Shown here piece by piece: positions 50,760 to 63,456 of a stretch of DNA of 64,000 bases. This stretch comes from Perca fluviatilis. Its lineage: Eukaryota > Chordata > Actinopteri > Perciformes > Percidae. Under the pieces are notes generated by a model. The model did no database searches and was not told where the DNA came from. It was given only the letters and a program-made list of their open reading frames with translations. The stretch's first letter is position 1, and each line of letters starts with the position of its first letter. Made by a program: the position numbers and the translations under genes. The stretch is taken from assembly GCF_010015445.1 (NCBI RefSeq), contig NC_053127.1, positions 7,626,276 through 7,690,275 on the forward strand. The letters are read 5' to 3'.

Positions 50760-51301
50760 TTAACTAAGCAGTTTTGGTGCCTTAACAACCAAACTGTGAC
50801 CGTATCACAACGTTGACGGCGTGTTTAAAACGGCGACCGTTACATTCTTAGGTCCTGTGGGTCGTATTGGAGGGCAGGAATAAATGACCTCTATATTGTC
50901 GTATGGTTTGGAGGACTACTTACATCTCTGGCATCAAATCTAAAATGCTTCCTCACATTACTTAACAGGATTGTTTGGCGTCGCGACTATTCCTGCAGAA
51001 CAACTTGCTAGTTCTCTCTACTCTGCGTTAGCAAATAATACACTTGTACACTGTGAATTTTGAATCTGAACCAGATCATTACAAATTGAATATTACATTT
51101 TCCCCATGTTCAAACAAACAGAAGCTTGAATTTCAAAGAAAAAGTAGCAGCACTAAAGCATACACATGTAGGCAGGTCATAAGGGCTCGCTGAACAATTC
51201 CAGTATGAAAGTGATGTGAATCATAAGCTGTGGCTTTCACGGTCATCAGAACTTGACCCCACACATATAAGAAATATACCATACTGTATATATCCTATAT
51301 A

Positions 51302-51328
51302 GTGTGTGTGTGTGTGTGTGTGTGTGTG
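51302..51328. repeat. (GT)n microsatellite
   Basis: About 13 GT units; a second short GT run is at 51441-51459. Confidence 0.95.
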
Positions 51329-52729
51329 CCCACGCTGCCTTTGATGTGCAGCAGAATCACTGTAGTGCTTTCAACTGGAGGCGGCACAACGGCTTTCCAC
51401 TCCAATCTGCTCTTAACTGTAGGAGGCTGATTGTGCGCGCGTGTGTGTGTGTGTGTGTGAGCTAACGGTGACTTTCATATAGCTGATTTTAGTATCCTTT
51501 TTCAGGTTGCTGTGTAGAAGTGTCAAACACAAAGATGTTACGTGATGTTAACATTCATTTTTCGTTTATTAGAGTTGGCAGAGCTCTAATACACGCCTCC
51601 CTCTACACAGTGTTGTAATTAAATTGCAGCAGCGCTGACATACAGCCTGAGAGTGAAGCTCAGAGAGGAAAAATCTAAAGGATGTAATCGCTGCAACGCT
51701 CAGAGATAAAAAAAAATAAATAAAAAAAGACAATATAATGTCATTAAATGTGTTCTCTGTCTGGACCTAATCAAGATCATTGAAGAACGACAATCTCAGC
51801 TGAAATTAAAAACACATTAAGCTGGCATTGTGTCTACAAATGGACCTTTTATGTTTTAATTCTTTTATGCTTGTATTTTCTGCTTCTTCCTCTTCAGTCT
51901 CTCTTTTTCTCTGTACTCTAAAACACACATGAAGCAGACTCAATCTTTCTATCCTTCCCTGTCCATTAAAACAATGGGAGTCTCAACAGGAAGAGGCTAC
52001 ACAGTACAGAGCCAGAGTTATTTTAAGCTGAAAGCTGATTCACACCGTCAGACTTAAAAAAATAAAAATCACAAATTCTCCGAATCAGGAGACAACTAAC
52101 AGGGCTGATTATGAAATATTTCAGAAGATGAATAAACAGAAGCAGGCAGAAGGAACTGTGGCGACATGTTAAGTCTCACTTGCAGGAACAGGATGGCTCA
52201 GGACTGAATAAACACCTCTCTGACACAGTCTCAACAAACACAGGACATTGCTGACTTTACAAATCGGTATTTTATCTTCAGAAATGTTTTTTAAAAGCAA
52301 AAAGATGCCCAACCTGGCAGTTCAGAGCAGGAAAAAATAAGTAGTCTGGAGAGAAATTTAGGTGTATGTATAAAGACAGACATACAACACCTCAAACCAT
52401 GCGGCAACATGTTGCAAAGACGCCTTTAGCTGCTGCAGATTTGACTCATTTCTGCTGTTTGTTACTTTGTCCATCTCCTGGATGTATCAGCAGTGCATGG
52501 CATTGGTTTTTGCTGTTACAAAAAAAAAGAGGTTGCCAGGATAAACCAGCCCCACCAACCCCCACCGCAACACCGGCACAACACACCCTGCGGAGAGTGT
52601 CACCATGGCAACCGTGCAGCTCCCCCCCACCGTTATCTCGTCAACAGCAGTTTGTGACCTGGGGGGAGCGACGATGTGAAGATGCTGGGGAGGAGGGGGC
52701 TGTTGGACAGCTGAAGGGCAAAGCACACC

Positions 52730-52753
52730 CACACACACACATACACACACAAA

Positions 52754-52786
<33 letters not shown>

Positions 52787-52790
52787 TCTC
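52730..52790. repeat. (CA)n microsatellite, interrupted
   Basis: CA repeat with TA and AA interruptions. Confidence 0.95.
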
Positions 52791-53500
52791 CAGGTGAACA
52801 CACAGCATGCAGCGTGTGTGTGTGTTGGATGATGATCCAGCTGGACTCACTTCACTACTTTAAAAGCATCTGCAGACCTGATGTACTGAGCTCCGTCTGC
52901 AGACTCTCCTTCACACAGTAAACAGCAGGTAATACAACAAAGGTATAAGCTTATCAAGAGTGTGTTACGTATGGGGTCATAAAACCTCAAATTTTTGCAC
53001 AGGAGTCAAACTAAAACGTTCTTCGTTTGTGTTTGTGAGTTCCCTGTGTGAGGCAGCTCACGCTGCTGTGCAGGTCAACACAGACTGCAGATGGCGCTGC
53101 TGATGTTGCCTTCAGACGCAGTCAGGCAGGCTGGTAGTGCCCACAGACAGCTGGCTTTGGGACTCTGGGTGTCACTTGAAATATTTCTTTATCAGTGGCT
53201 TATCGATAACAATACTTGTTTTTCGAAATAAAAACGTGCTTTTCTAAAAAAAACATTTAACATTTCCATTCAACAAAAGCAGCAAAAGTTCTCAAATATT
53301 AAGTTTTGTCTAAACACAAGCCGCCATAGAACAACTTTGCTGAAGTCGAGTGTAAAATACAGTCTTTTAATCAAGTTCAAAAGTTATCACCTTAGTGCAG
53401 CCTTGAACTTAATGTAATGCCCTGCTGCTTAATGCTCAAGACTTGAGACCCCAAAAAACTTTTAAGTTCAATTTATTTAGAGGTCCGAGCCAGTTTACTG

Positions 53501-54088
53501 TAGCCTGACATCGTCATACTCAGATTCTAGTCAGAACATGAGTCTGATGCTGCTCCATGGGGCTGTGATTATGGGGCGTGTTTCAACCCAACCAGGAAAG
53601 AAAATCCCTCTGCACTCAATTGGATAGACCTACAACCAATCAGAGCAACGGATAGACCTACAACCTATCAGAGCAACGGAGACAGCCGTCACAGAAGCTG
53701 CAAGTCAAAGGCAGGCGTCGACAGAGCAAAGACAGGGGCAGCAGTTTCCGTGTCGTGCGGACAAGTGTGGCGATGTGTATACATACGTCATCGCGGTTCT
53801 CTGTTCCTCTTTTAAAATGAATGTGCTGTCGATATCTTCTATAACTCTATGACTCGATGGCAGCCATCTTTGTTGTAAACAAATTCAACCCAAGTGCTCT
53901 TTGGTGACGTGGTTGATTACGTTACTGTTGATCATCTGTCCATCATCGTATAAAGCCCGCCCTGACAATTTGATTGGTCCGAACAGCTCTGGTTCGAGCG
54001 TAGCTGCTCCACAACGGATCAAGTCCAGATCGAACTTCTCCACCTCAAATGTTGTGGGCGGGGCTAAGTTTGGCTGGCATCCAGGCTA
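53501..54088. mobile_element. MITE with TAGCCTG ends and 9-bp duplication
   Basis: The left TAGCCTGACATCG and right GGCATCCAGGCTA ends are inverted, flanked by AGTTTACTG on both sides (53492-53500, 54089-54097). Nine bp would fit Mutator-type; eight (hAT) plus one chance base is also possible. The body contains two 30-bp direct copies (CGGATAGACCTACAACC). Non-coding. Confidence 0.75.
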
Positions 54089-54739
54089 AGTTTACTGTAC
54101 ACCGAGGAGGCAATGTAACACTCTGACGTCCTGGCACTAATGATGTGACGTTTTCAGAGGTTCCAAAGACAGAGTTAGTGTAGGGTTACTCTTTAAATGA
54201 GAAACTGTTTGATCCAAGTAAAGAAAACGTTTGACAGTATTGGATACCAGCTTGCAGTACTTTACAGAACTTCATCTGTGCAACAAACACATTTAAGTAA
54301 AAAAAAATGTAATGCCCAGCCCCATCAGGGAGTGTATCTATATCGGCTGATGAAAAGGACCGATCCGATACCAATGCGTAAAACAAATACAAATAAATAA
54401 CTACAGTGAAGTACATTTTTCTTGGGGCTAAATTACGTGATATCAGATTGGTGCATAGACTCGTATAATAGGCAATATCAGAGGTATTTCTAATACTGGT
54501 ATCGGAAAAAAACGCTACATTTTGGAAGTTAATATTTTGGATGTCTCAAAGTTCCGTATGTCCTTAAAGTAGGCCAACATGTCAGCATCACTTTGTATGC
54601 AGTTGCTTTTAGATTTATCATTTATGCATGGTTAACACTTGCAGGCTTTTTAAAACGAGAACTTAAGAACAGAACCGAAGGTTTGAATCCCCCCAAAGGC
54701 TGCAGCCTGCTGGTGTAAAAACGTGTAACCCTTCAACCC

Positions 54740-55930
54740 AACATGTAAAATACGGACGCTTTGGTCAGTGTCTCTCCGCGTCAGATACCGATGCAAAAAT
54801 CACCCTTCAGTGTTTGTATGGAACGCACCGGGCAGAGCAGCAGCTCGACCTCGGCGCTGTCAGCAACCCGTTCTCACTCCGAACTCGTAAAATACGTACG
54901 TTTGGACAGTGGCTGTCAGCGTCTGAAGAGTCGCAAAAAGCGCCATTCAGCGTGTGTGTAGAGCGCACCGGGGAGAGCAGCAGCTACGCGGGCTTTGAAG
55001 ATGACGTAGCACTAAGAGCGACTAAGGTAGCGAGTAGTATGAAAGGCCGAAAATGCGCATAGGGACGTTAGTTGGGGGGGTGGATGGGTCAAACAACACA
55101 GGACTTTCACCCAGGAGACGGGATTGTGTCCCACGTGTTCCTAAACCCAACCTTCGCGTTCTTCTTTTCCTAAACCCAGCCGTCCCGTTCTTCTTTTACT
55201 AAACCCAGCCGTCCCGTTCTTCTTTTACTAAACCCAGCCGTCCCGTTCTTCTTTTACTAAACCCAGCCGTCCCGTTCTTCTTTTACTAAACCCAACCGTC
55301 CCGTTCTTCTTTTCCTAAACCCAGCAGTCCCGTTCTTGTCCCACGTGTCATTGAAACGTAAGCCCACCCACGACCTTTTCCTTAACCTAACTGCGTCAAA
55401 AGTGATGCCAATAGTCCCGACCAAGCGCGTTTAGTTAAAGCGTGTTTAGATATGACGCTAAAGGAGACTTTTAGCGTCAATAACAACGACAAAGGCACCT
55501 GACCAAAAGCGTCCGTATTTTACGCGATGGGAGTGAGAATCTGTTGCTGTCAGATGACATAGTATGAAGAGCGACAACGGTAGCGAGTAGTATGAATGAC
55601 AAAAATGCCGCGTAGGGAGGTAGGTCGGGGTGGTGGATGGGTCAGACAACACAGGACATTCACCCAGGAGACCAGGTTTTGCGTCCCGTTCTTGTGCCGC
55701 ATGTCACACAAAAATACATTTTGTAACCCCACCCACGATCTTTTCCTAAACCTAACTGTCCCGTTCTTGTGCTGCATGTCAGTCAGTAGGGTCCCGACCC
55801 AGAGCGTCAAAAGTGACGTCAAGAGCCCCAACGCTAAAGGAGACTTTTAAGGTAAATAACAAATGCCATAGGATGCACATGACCAAGCGTCCGTATTTTA
55901 CACGATAGGAGAGTGAGAATGTGTTGAGCC
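54740..55930. repeat. CATTCTCACT repeat family, tandem copies
   Basis: Two diverged copies in a row. The GGATGGGTC-ACAACACAGGAC and CACCCAGGAGAC landmarks occur at 55081 and 55634, AATACGGACGC-type cores at 54750 and GTCCGTATTTTACACGAT at 55890. The first copy contains the 29-bp minisatellite 55155-55335. Confidence 0.7.
55155..55335. repeat. 29-bp minisatellite (about six units)
   Basis: The unit TTCTTCTTTTACTAAACCCA, GCCGTCCCG is repeated about six times with rare changes (CCTAAACC, AACCG). Other copies of the host repeat in the window have this motif only once or twice (TTTTCCTAAACCTAACTGTC). Confidence 0.92.
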
Positions 55931-56255
55931 CGTGTAGATGTGTAAAAACGTCTACATTCCTTCTACTTTACTACTTTACTTTACTGCTACTACTTTACTT
56001 TTTGTCTCTTGGACACGCATCGCCAGGCGGCTGATGTCATGAATCCTGCCAGAAAGCTCTTTGCTGCTCCGAGCTGCTGCTGTCAGCCTTCTTACTGACT
56101 CAGTGAAGACGAAACACAGGAGAGAAGCCGACTGCAGAGGCTCATTTATAAAAGAAAAGGAACAGATACTGCAGAGTCAGCAGTAAGCTATGAGACTGAG
56201 TAAATAAAGGGGAGAGAAAAAAAGACAATGCTTCTCATCTCATCATCTGTCCAAT

Positions 56256-56282
56256 AATAATAATAATAATAATAATAATAAT
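56256..56282. repeat. (AAT)n microsatellite
   Basis: Nine AAT units; a second, similar run is at 57168-57200. Confidence 0.95.
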
Positions 56283-57167
56283 CTGTAATGTTTCCACATC
56301 AAAAGATGTCAGTTTTGCAACCATATTATGCAAGTTAATTATAACAGATGCCGTAAAAATGGTGCATTTAGTTTCCCTTTATGTTGGTAGAGAACACTAG
56401 ACATTATCTGTATAGAAGAGACAGTGAGCATTAATAAAGCCAAACAAACTGCATCTAGTAGCATTAAATGACTAAGGGGAAAGTGTGAAAATAGTAAAGT
56501 GACACAACTTTGTGTGCATTGTTTCTCTCTGTTATTTGTTCAAATTTAAAAGCGAAGCACACTTTGTTCCCCCAAAGCAATTCCGACATTTATCCTCTGG
56601 GTTTCAGAGTTATGGATTCCTCTTGGGTTTTCTAATGGCCAGAGGGAAAAGAAAAATACGTGTGGTTAAAGAGATACGCAGAACAGAGAGACACTAAATA
56701 CAGAGAAAGAGCTGTGAGGACAGAAGCAGGCAGGCGGAGAGAACTATGCAGGATGATTAAATATGCTGGCAATGGCTGTTATTCCTGTGGTCGGATAATG
56801 CAGCGTGATTCACTGAGCAAGAGAAACCTACATGGTGACTTCATGCAAAAGCAATGAGGCAGACAGACATGAGGACGAAGAATTATGGGTAATGTTTCAC
56901 GGGGAGTGAAGGAGGGTATTAGGGAACAGCCGTGACTCCTGTTCCTGTCGGTCTGGGAATGCAGAAATCTGCACGCCGATCAGATGAGTAAAACACGAGT
57001 GTGAGTGGGGTGAAAGACAGAGATGGGAAAACAGGACTAATAATCTGGAGCCATGCTAGCGCCACCACAAGGCTATGATGCGCATTATACAGCAGAAAAC
57101 AAAAGTGTTGGATGGAGAAAAGCTGCAGAGGCAACTTCATTTATCATTTCATTTATTTCTTCATTAT

Positions 57168-57168
57168 T

Positions 57169-57200
<32 letters not shown>
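57168..57200. repeat. (AAT)n microsatellite
   Basis: About eleven AAT units. Confidence 0.95.
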
Positions 57201-57201
<1 letters not shown>

Positions 57202-57284
57202 TAAATATGTAGAGAAACTGTTACACCATGCTGTAAATACAAATAATTTTCCGTGCAAATGTTGAGCGTGCTAACATTACCTAT

Positions 57285-57435
57285 TTAACCTACCTGTTGA
57301 CTCCCTGACGAAGGCTTGTTTGCCGAAACGCGTCAGAGTTTTTAAAGGTTTATGATGACCAAGCCATAAATAAAGGCTTTTTAATTTTTCTACAAGAGAG
57401 TACCTTGGAGTTTCCTTTTGGTTTCTACATTATGT
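57285..57435 (+). repeat. dispersed repeat (CTGACGAAGGCTTG...)
   Basis: CTGACGAAGGCTTGTTTGCC, GAAACGCGTCAGAGTTTTTA, then AATAAAGGCTTTTTAATTTT and ACCTTGGAGTTTCCTTTTGG. The AATAAAGG and following layout look like the 3' end of a retroelement. Class not certain. Confidence 0.4.
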
Positions 57436-59756
57436 TTATCCCATCCAAAGAGCACCTCAAGCTAACATTTTGAGTCCTGGAAGCGCTCCGTTACAGACAT
57501 TTGATTACCTATTTAACGTTTAGCAGAATATAGTCTGGATCGTCGACAGTTCATTTCCAGGATAATAATGTGTGTTGTCGTTGTCTAACTACGTTCTCTT
57601 TGGGAAAGAACAACAAACTGCAAGCTAGCAAGCTACATGCTAACAATATCAAGTTTTGAAGAAAATTTGGATTGTGCAATATGGCAGGCCTGCTTGGTTC
57701 TTTCGGGGAATGATTGTAAAGAATTACAATTAATATGTTTACAGCATTTACTCTCTAATTGGGACGTTTTGGGACCGATTGGTTGGAATTTGCTACGGAC
57801 AAAATACACACGGCGATACACTGGTAAGAGTAAATGAGGTTTAACCGTGTATCCAGCTAATTTAAATAGCTCACGTTACTGTATTGTGTGAACAGTTATA
57901 TTAATTTAATATTTTTTGTGGGGTTTTCTTTGGCGGGGTGCAAAAGTTCCACCAAAACAAATTCCTTCCAGAGACTATTTTGCAGAGCCTCCTTTGCAGA
58001 GCTTAGACCCGCCCAAGACGATTGTGATTGGTTTAAAGAAATGCAAACAACCCAGAGTGTTTTTTTTTCTTCCTATTCCAGAACGTGTCTGTGGTGTAGC
58101 CAGACCTTACTCCACAGCGCATAGGTATAGGTTTGGCAATGCCAGACTATGTATAATAGAATGTCAACATGCATCGAGTAAAAATGGCAATATTGACAAC
58201 TGTTATAAACAATAAAATATAAATCAACTCAGGTTTACAGGAATTTGACCATGCACTGAAGTAATTTCAACGCTTCCCATTCATTTATATGGGAGCAGCC
58301 GTGCAATGCATTCTGGTAGCATCGCGGGGACTTTGGAGAAGCGGGGCTTTGAGTCGACTCGCCGGCTCGGCTGGACGCCTCTCAAAAGCAGACGAAAATC
58401 TTTCAAACGGACTGTCGTCGATCTGAAATGAAGACAGATTCAGCAACTGCATGGCCTATTTCTCGCTTGAAATGTTTTCAGAAACACGTTTCGGTGAACT
58501 ATTTTAGTAAAAAAAAAAGAGATTGTATTTCGAAAGAGCTGCCATTATGGGTTTTGAAATCTGGGAGCAGCCGGCCCCACGTGACACGTTCGTCCAATCA
58601 GCTGCAGCCATCGCAGTTGTAGGAGGATGTCGACTGGTGGCGATCCCATCTGCGAGAACAATGTGTATATGGACACATACCTTCAGGGGGCCATTAATGT
58701 CTGACCATTATATCTGCTTCTATCCCAACAGATGTTGATGGCCGGACTCACGATCCCTACCCAAAAAAAAACCTAAATACTCACTAGATTAGGATACAAA
58801 CAGCTAAAAGTACAAAGGACAGGGAAAAGAACAAAAGACAGTGGAATAACTAACAAAAAGAGAGTATTTCTCTTCAGCACGACAAGAGGAGAAAATAAGG
58901 AGAGAAGGATGGCTTGAACATGAGAATGTGTCTGGGCCTGCATTAAATTATAATGAAGGGAAGAAGAAATCTAGTAATGGCTTCCCTCGAGTATATCATC
59001 ATTGCACTGCTGTGTGGTGCAGAGAGAGGTGAAGAGGTGAAGGGGGGAAATGAACGCGATATTAAAGCCATTAACAGTTTGAGATAAAAAAAAAAAAAAA
59101 GAAATTCATCATGCAGCCTCCATAAAAAATGAAAAATAATCCAAACTACTTTAGAGTTTGCAGTTCCAGCTAAAATATAATCAAATATCACAGTGAAGCT
59201 GCCAATTTCATCCATTTTGAGAAAAAAACAAGTATTTTTTCATGAAATGTGTTTCAGTAAAGCTGGGTATTGTTTGAACGTTTCAATAATGAAATGATTG
59301 TACTTTGATAAATTTTAGAACTCATATTCATCATTTAACAAAAGGAACCAAGCTTCTAAAAATGTAACATTTCCTCTGAACACGCAGCTGTGAAAGAATT
59401 TTACCCAACTAAAATATAGTCTACTGCTGGAACTATCTGAATAAACAGAAGCAAGAATCTGATCAGATCGAATGACATGTTTTTGGTACTTGACAGTTTC
59501 TGATACTCTGTCCAACGAACACATTTCTGAACACAGACATCCTTCATAGATCTATAATCTATTTAAATACACGTTTGGCGAAAACAAATATTTCAAAAAG
59601 GTTCCTTTCCATTCTTTTTTCCCTTCCAAATAAGCACACAGACATGGAAACACTGCTCTCGGTGAGGTTATGCAGCGGTCACATCTCAGACACAATCAAC
59701 GTTGGCGCTTTGACACACACGCTTGCTCTTAGAGATAGACAGAGGGGTGGTGGTTC

Positions 59757-59758
<2 letters not shown>

Positions 59759-59793
<35 letters not shown>
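59759..59793. repeat. (GA)n microsatellite
   Basis: About 17 pure GA units. Confidence 0.97.
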
Positions 59794-59796
<3 letters not shown>

Positions 59797-59957
59797 TTTA
59801 GACAAATCCACATCCTACTCTGAAAACACATGAGGCCCAAATGCCGAAACAAGCTTCTAAAATGAAAATACTATATATTATCCAAGGGAATTTAGTCATC
59901 TGCAGAGGTAGTCCTTTACAATATACTGAAAACAATTCTTCTTTTGAATATATAATA

Positions 59958-60435
59958 TACATAGGTGTAGATTTTGGGGGGGGGATGCAGGGGATACCCT
60001 CCCCCCCCCACACACACACACACACAGATTTGTCCCCCTAAAAAAAACATGAAAGACAACCCATTCCCCAAAAAAGATCAAAATAACCATTCAGGGGGCT
60101 CAAAACATATCCTTCTTACTAGGGCTGTCGCAGCGTGACGTCTGGTTGCGTTTCTCCAAAAGTTTAATCCGTCTCAACTTTATTACAGTATTGAATCCCA
60201 AAATTGAAACTCAAATACCTACCCAACAAACAAATATCTGTGTATCATCAGGTATTCGGATCCAGCCCTACTTCTTACCAGTAAAAATATGTTTTCCAAC
60301 GATTTCAGACACAAGAAATGAAATTTTTGACACTCAAAACATTTTGGGGGAGGATCCCCAGACCCTTAGACCCCCCCCTCCCCCGGTTATAATGTGTGTC
60401 CCCCAATGTTGAAACCATACCTACGCCCTTGATAA
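59958..60435 (-). repeat. dispersed GGCGTAGG repeat, copy 3 (inverted), split
   Basis: Read on the minus strand it starts AAGGGCGTAGGTATGGTTTC and AACATTGGGGGACAC, and ends near CCAAAATCTACACCTATG. It is interrupted by the MITE 60120-60270. Confidence 0.65.
60120..60270. mobile_element. hAT-type MITE nested in the GGCGTAGG repeat
   Basis: The ends TAGGGCTGTCGCAGC and GATCCAGCCCTA are flanked by a perfect 8-bp duplication CTTCTTAC (60112-60119, 60271-60278). 151 bp, non-coding. Confidence 0.88.
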
Positions 60436-61272
60436 TGTAAAACAAAGCTGCAGTGTCTGTATACCAGAGACTGAGCCTGAAACTTTACTTGTTTGATGTC
60501 AGAAAAGAGGGCAGAGCAGGCTTTTTCAGAAACATGAAATACGAGCATGAGTGAACTTTACATCTGCACTTCACCGAGTTCATGTCCTTTTATCTTTTAG
60601 TTCACTGACATCTACAATGTCATTTCTGTTGCAGATGTCTCCCATTGCATATCCCTGCCACCATCCGACAGGGTCATGGGTAATAACGCATTCACCAGAT
60701 GGAAAAGGGAAGTTCTCTTGCCAAACCAAAAAAGTAGCTGCTGAGGGAGCAACATTACAAGAGGAACATTTTCCGTCAATACTCAAGAATTTGGTGAGCA
60801 AACCATCCGGCTTACCGCTCGCCTAACTGTCTGTCTCCATGTTTGGCAGTGGGTTCTTTGTAGTGTTGAGATTGGGAAAAGGCTGACTTGCGTTGGATTT
60901 TCAAAAGGAATACTGCCTAGATCAGCAATGGTTTAGTGTGGTTCCAAAGAGCTGAGAGTACCTGAACAATAGCAGCACTTTCCCAAAGCAATGAGAGACG
61001 GAAGATACATGAAAAGGTTTGTCATTAAAAGAATTAGGATTTCTAAAAAAAAATAATTATAATCTGAAACCAAAATTTAGTTACACTTCATAATTGCCAA
61101 GCTTTCCACTTGGCAACACGATGAAAAAAAGATGAGAAGACAAAACAAAAGCTTGAGGTCACTTTGGGGCTGGGCAATATATTTATATTATATCGACATC
61201 GATAGATGAGGCTAGATATCGTCTTAAATTTTGGATATCGTAATATCGTGATATGACACAAGTGTGGTCTTT

Positions 61273-61760
61273 TCAACACATTCTCACTCCCATCGCGTCA
61301 AAAAGCGACGCTTGGTCAGGTGCTTTTGGCATTTGTTATTGACGCAAAAAGTCTCCTAGTGTCATTTTTAGACGTGTTTGGTCGGGACTCTTGGCATCAC
61401 TTTTTGACGCTCTGGGTCGGGACGTACGTTTAACTGACATGCGGCACAAGAAAGGGACAGTTAGGTTTGGGAAAAGATCGTGGGTGGGGTTACAAAATGT
61501 ACGTTTTAGTGACAAGAATTGGACACGATCCCCGGTCTCCTGGGTAAAAGTTCTGTGTTGTTTGACCCATCCACCACCCCAACCAGGGTGCAAAATTTAC
61601 GTTTTACCAGCCACTCAATAGATTGACAGTACTTTTTTGGCTGGTGAGTGAAGGAAATCTAGCAGCCATTTGCATATTTCACCAGCATTCATCTGGTGGC
61701 TGGTGCTAATTTGAGCCCTGACCCCAACCAACCTCCTTATGCGGATTTTCGGTCTTTAGG
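61273..61760. repeat. CATTCTCACT repeat family, inverted copy
   Basis: AACACATTCTCACTCCCATC, GCGTCAAAAAGCGACGC, TGACGCTCTGGGTCGGGAC, GACATGCGGCACAAGAA and GGTTTGACCCATCCACC-type landmarks match 55545-55930 in the other orientation. Confidence 0.75.
61584..61720. mobile_element. hAT-type MITE, third nesting level
   Basis: The ends CAGGGTGCAAAATTTA and TAATTTGAGCCCTG are flanked by a perfect 8-bp duplication ACCCCAAC (61576-61583, 61721-61728). 137 bp, with internal CCAGCCA/TGGCTGGTG inverted motifs. Confidence 0.88.
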
Positions 61761-62480
61761 GACTGTTCGGTATTTATGGAATGGACCACTGGAGGAAAAT
61801 AGGGGAGGGTCATGTCTTTTTATTCTTTGTTGAGGGGAGGGTCACCCACATTTTTTTGTCTATGAGAGGGTGTGGGGGGGGTGGGGAGCAGCAGGACGCA
61901 AAAAATGAAAATTACTCTTGCACTATGTCTGGACATCTTACCGTGCCAACCTTGCAATAAAGGTTTCCTAAATGCCATGTATATACATTTGATGTCAGCT
62001 TACCAATTGATTGCAGGTTTTGTGTAGATTTGGACTTTTATACATTTATTCCACTTTTATCTAAACTCTCATTGTGTTAATATTTTGTAAAAGCACCAAT
62101 AGTCAACCCCTACAATATCACAGCAATATCGATATCGATGCGTTTGGTCAGAAATATTGTGATATTTGATTTTTTCCATATCACCCTAGGTCACCTGGTT
62201 ATGAACTAACAGATTATGGATAAATACAACAAAGAAGTTGAGTTTCCTATAAAAGGAAGTTGAAACTGAAACAAAAAACAGTTTGGTTTGGGAGATGTGG
62301 AGAAATACTTCTCTTGATTAAACCTAAACTAAAAATGTTTACAGGCCTCCGCTCTAAACTGAAATGTAACCAGCACAAATAAAAACAGAAGTTGGACGTA
62401 ACCTTTACAGGAAATTAGCTTTGGTCCCTAAACAATAGGTTTCATTTCTCTTTTGGGCCCTTAGGCTGAGAGCCTTTTAA

Positions 62481-63384
62481 AGTGTTGTTTCGTAGTAATT
62501 TCACCCTAGGGTCCCTGCACCACTGACCTCAAAAAAAAAAAAAAAAAAATTTTCAAAAAAAAAAAACTTTAGTTTTAGGGAAATTGAGAGCATGTAGTTA
62601 GCTGAATAGGTTAAATAGCCGCTAATGCGGGACGAAGTGGCTCTCTTAACATTACCCCACTAATAATGCCCGAAATGATACCAAACGTCTAGAGTAGTAC
62701 AAATAGGTTATGCACTCATAAAACGATGGATTGTAAAGTTTGTAAGTACACCAGAAGTTTATGTAAATCACTTGCCTGCTAGCTTCTGCTCTCTGCTGCT
62801 GCTGCTGTTACTACCGGGCAGTAGGAGTGCTTAGGGCCGTCTACAAATTACTACACCGAAAAGAGATGCAACAAAAATATTTATTAATTTAATGATTAAA
62901 TAAGGTAATGTCTCCAAACTTACCTCAATTATAACTTGTCTCCTGCTAGTTATTCTACAGCACTTACTTTAAAAAAATAAGTTAAATTAATAAATATTTT
63001 TGTTGCATCTCTTTTCGGTGTTTTTTGTAGACGTCCCTAAGCACTCGTCTTACAGCAACAACAACAACAGCAGAGAGCAGAAGCCAGCCGAAGGCTATTT
63101 TACATAAACTTCTGTGTAATTTACAAACTTTCCAATCCATCGTTTTATGAGAGCATAACCTATTTGTACTACTGTAGACGTTTGGTATCATTCGGCATTA
63201 TTAGTGGGTAATGTTAAGAGACACTTCGGATCCATTAGCCCCTGCGCTAAGCTATTCAGCTGATAACGCTACTCTACGCTAGCTCTCCCAATGTTCGACC
63301 CAGGTGAAAAAAGCTTCTGGGGGGGTGTTTGGCTCGAGGTCATGGTGCAGGGACCCTAGGGTGAAATTACTCCGAACCATCACT
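62481..63384. mobile_element. 904-bp palindromic foldback element
   Basis: The left arm (62481 to ~62892) and right arm (~62983 to 63384) are inverted copies over about 400 bp, with a ~90-bp spacer. Matching landmarks: TAATTTCACCCTAGGGTCCC, GATACCAAACGTCTA, AACGATGGATTG, GAAAAGAGATGCAACAAAAA, TATTTATTAATTTAA. Both outer ends abut TTAA (62477-62480, 63385-63388). No coding frame. Confidence 0.9.
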
Positions 63385-63456
63385 TTAAGCATCCATGATA
63401 TGATCCTACTTTAACTACAAGTAGAGAAACAAGTTAACTGAAGAGTAATGTAGAAT

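Larger units (their letters stand above)
61164..62187. mobile_element. outer hAT-type MITE with nested insertions
   Basis: It starts TTGGGGCTGGGCAATATA and ends GATTTTTTCCATATCACCCT, with AGGTCACT and AGGTCACC flanks (7 of 8). TATCGATATCG-type motifs lie near both ends. Inside is a CATTCTCACT family copy (61273-61760), which itself contains 61584-61720. Confidence 0.75.
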
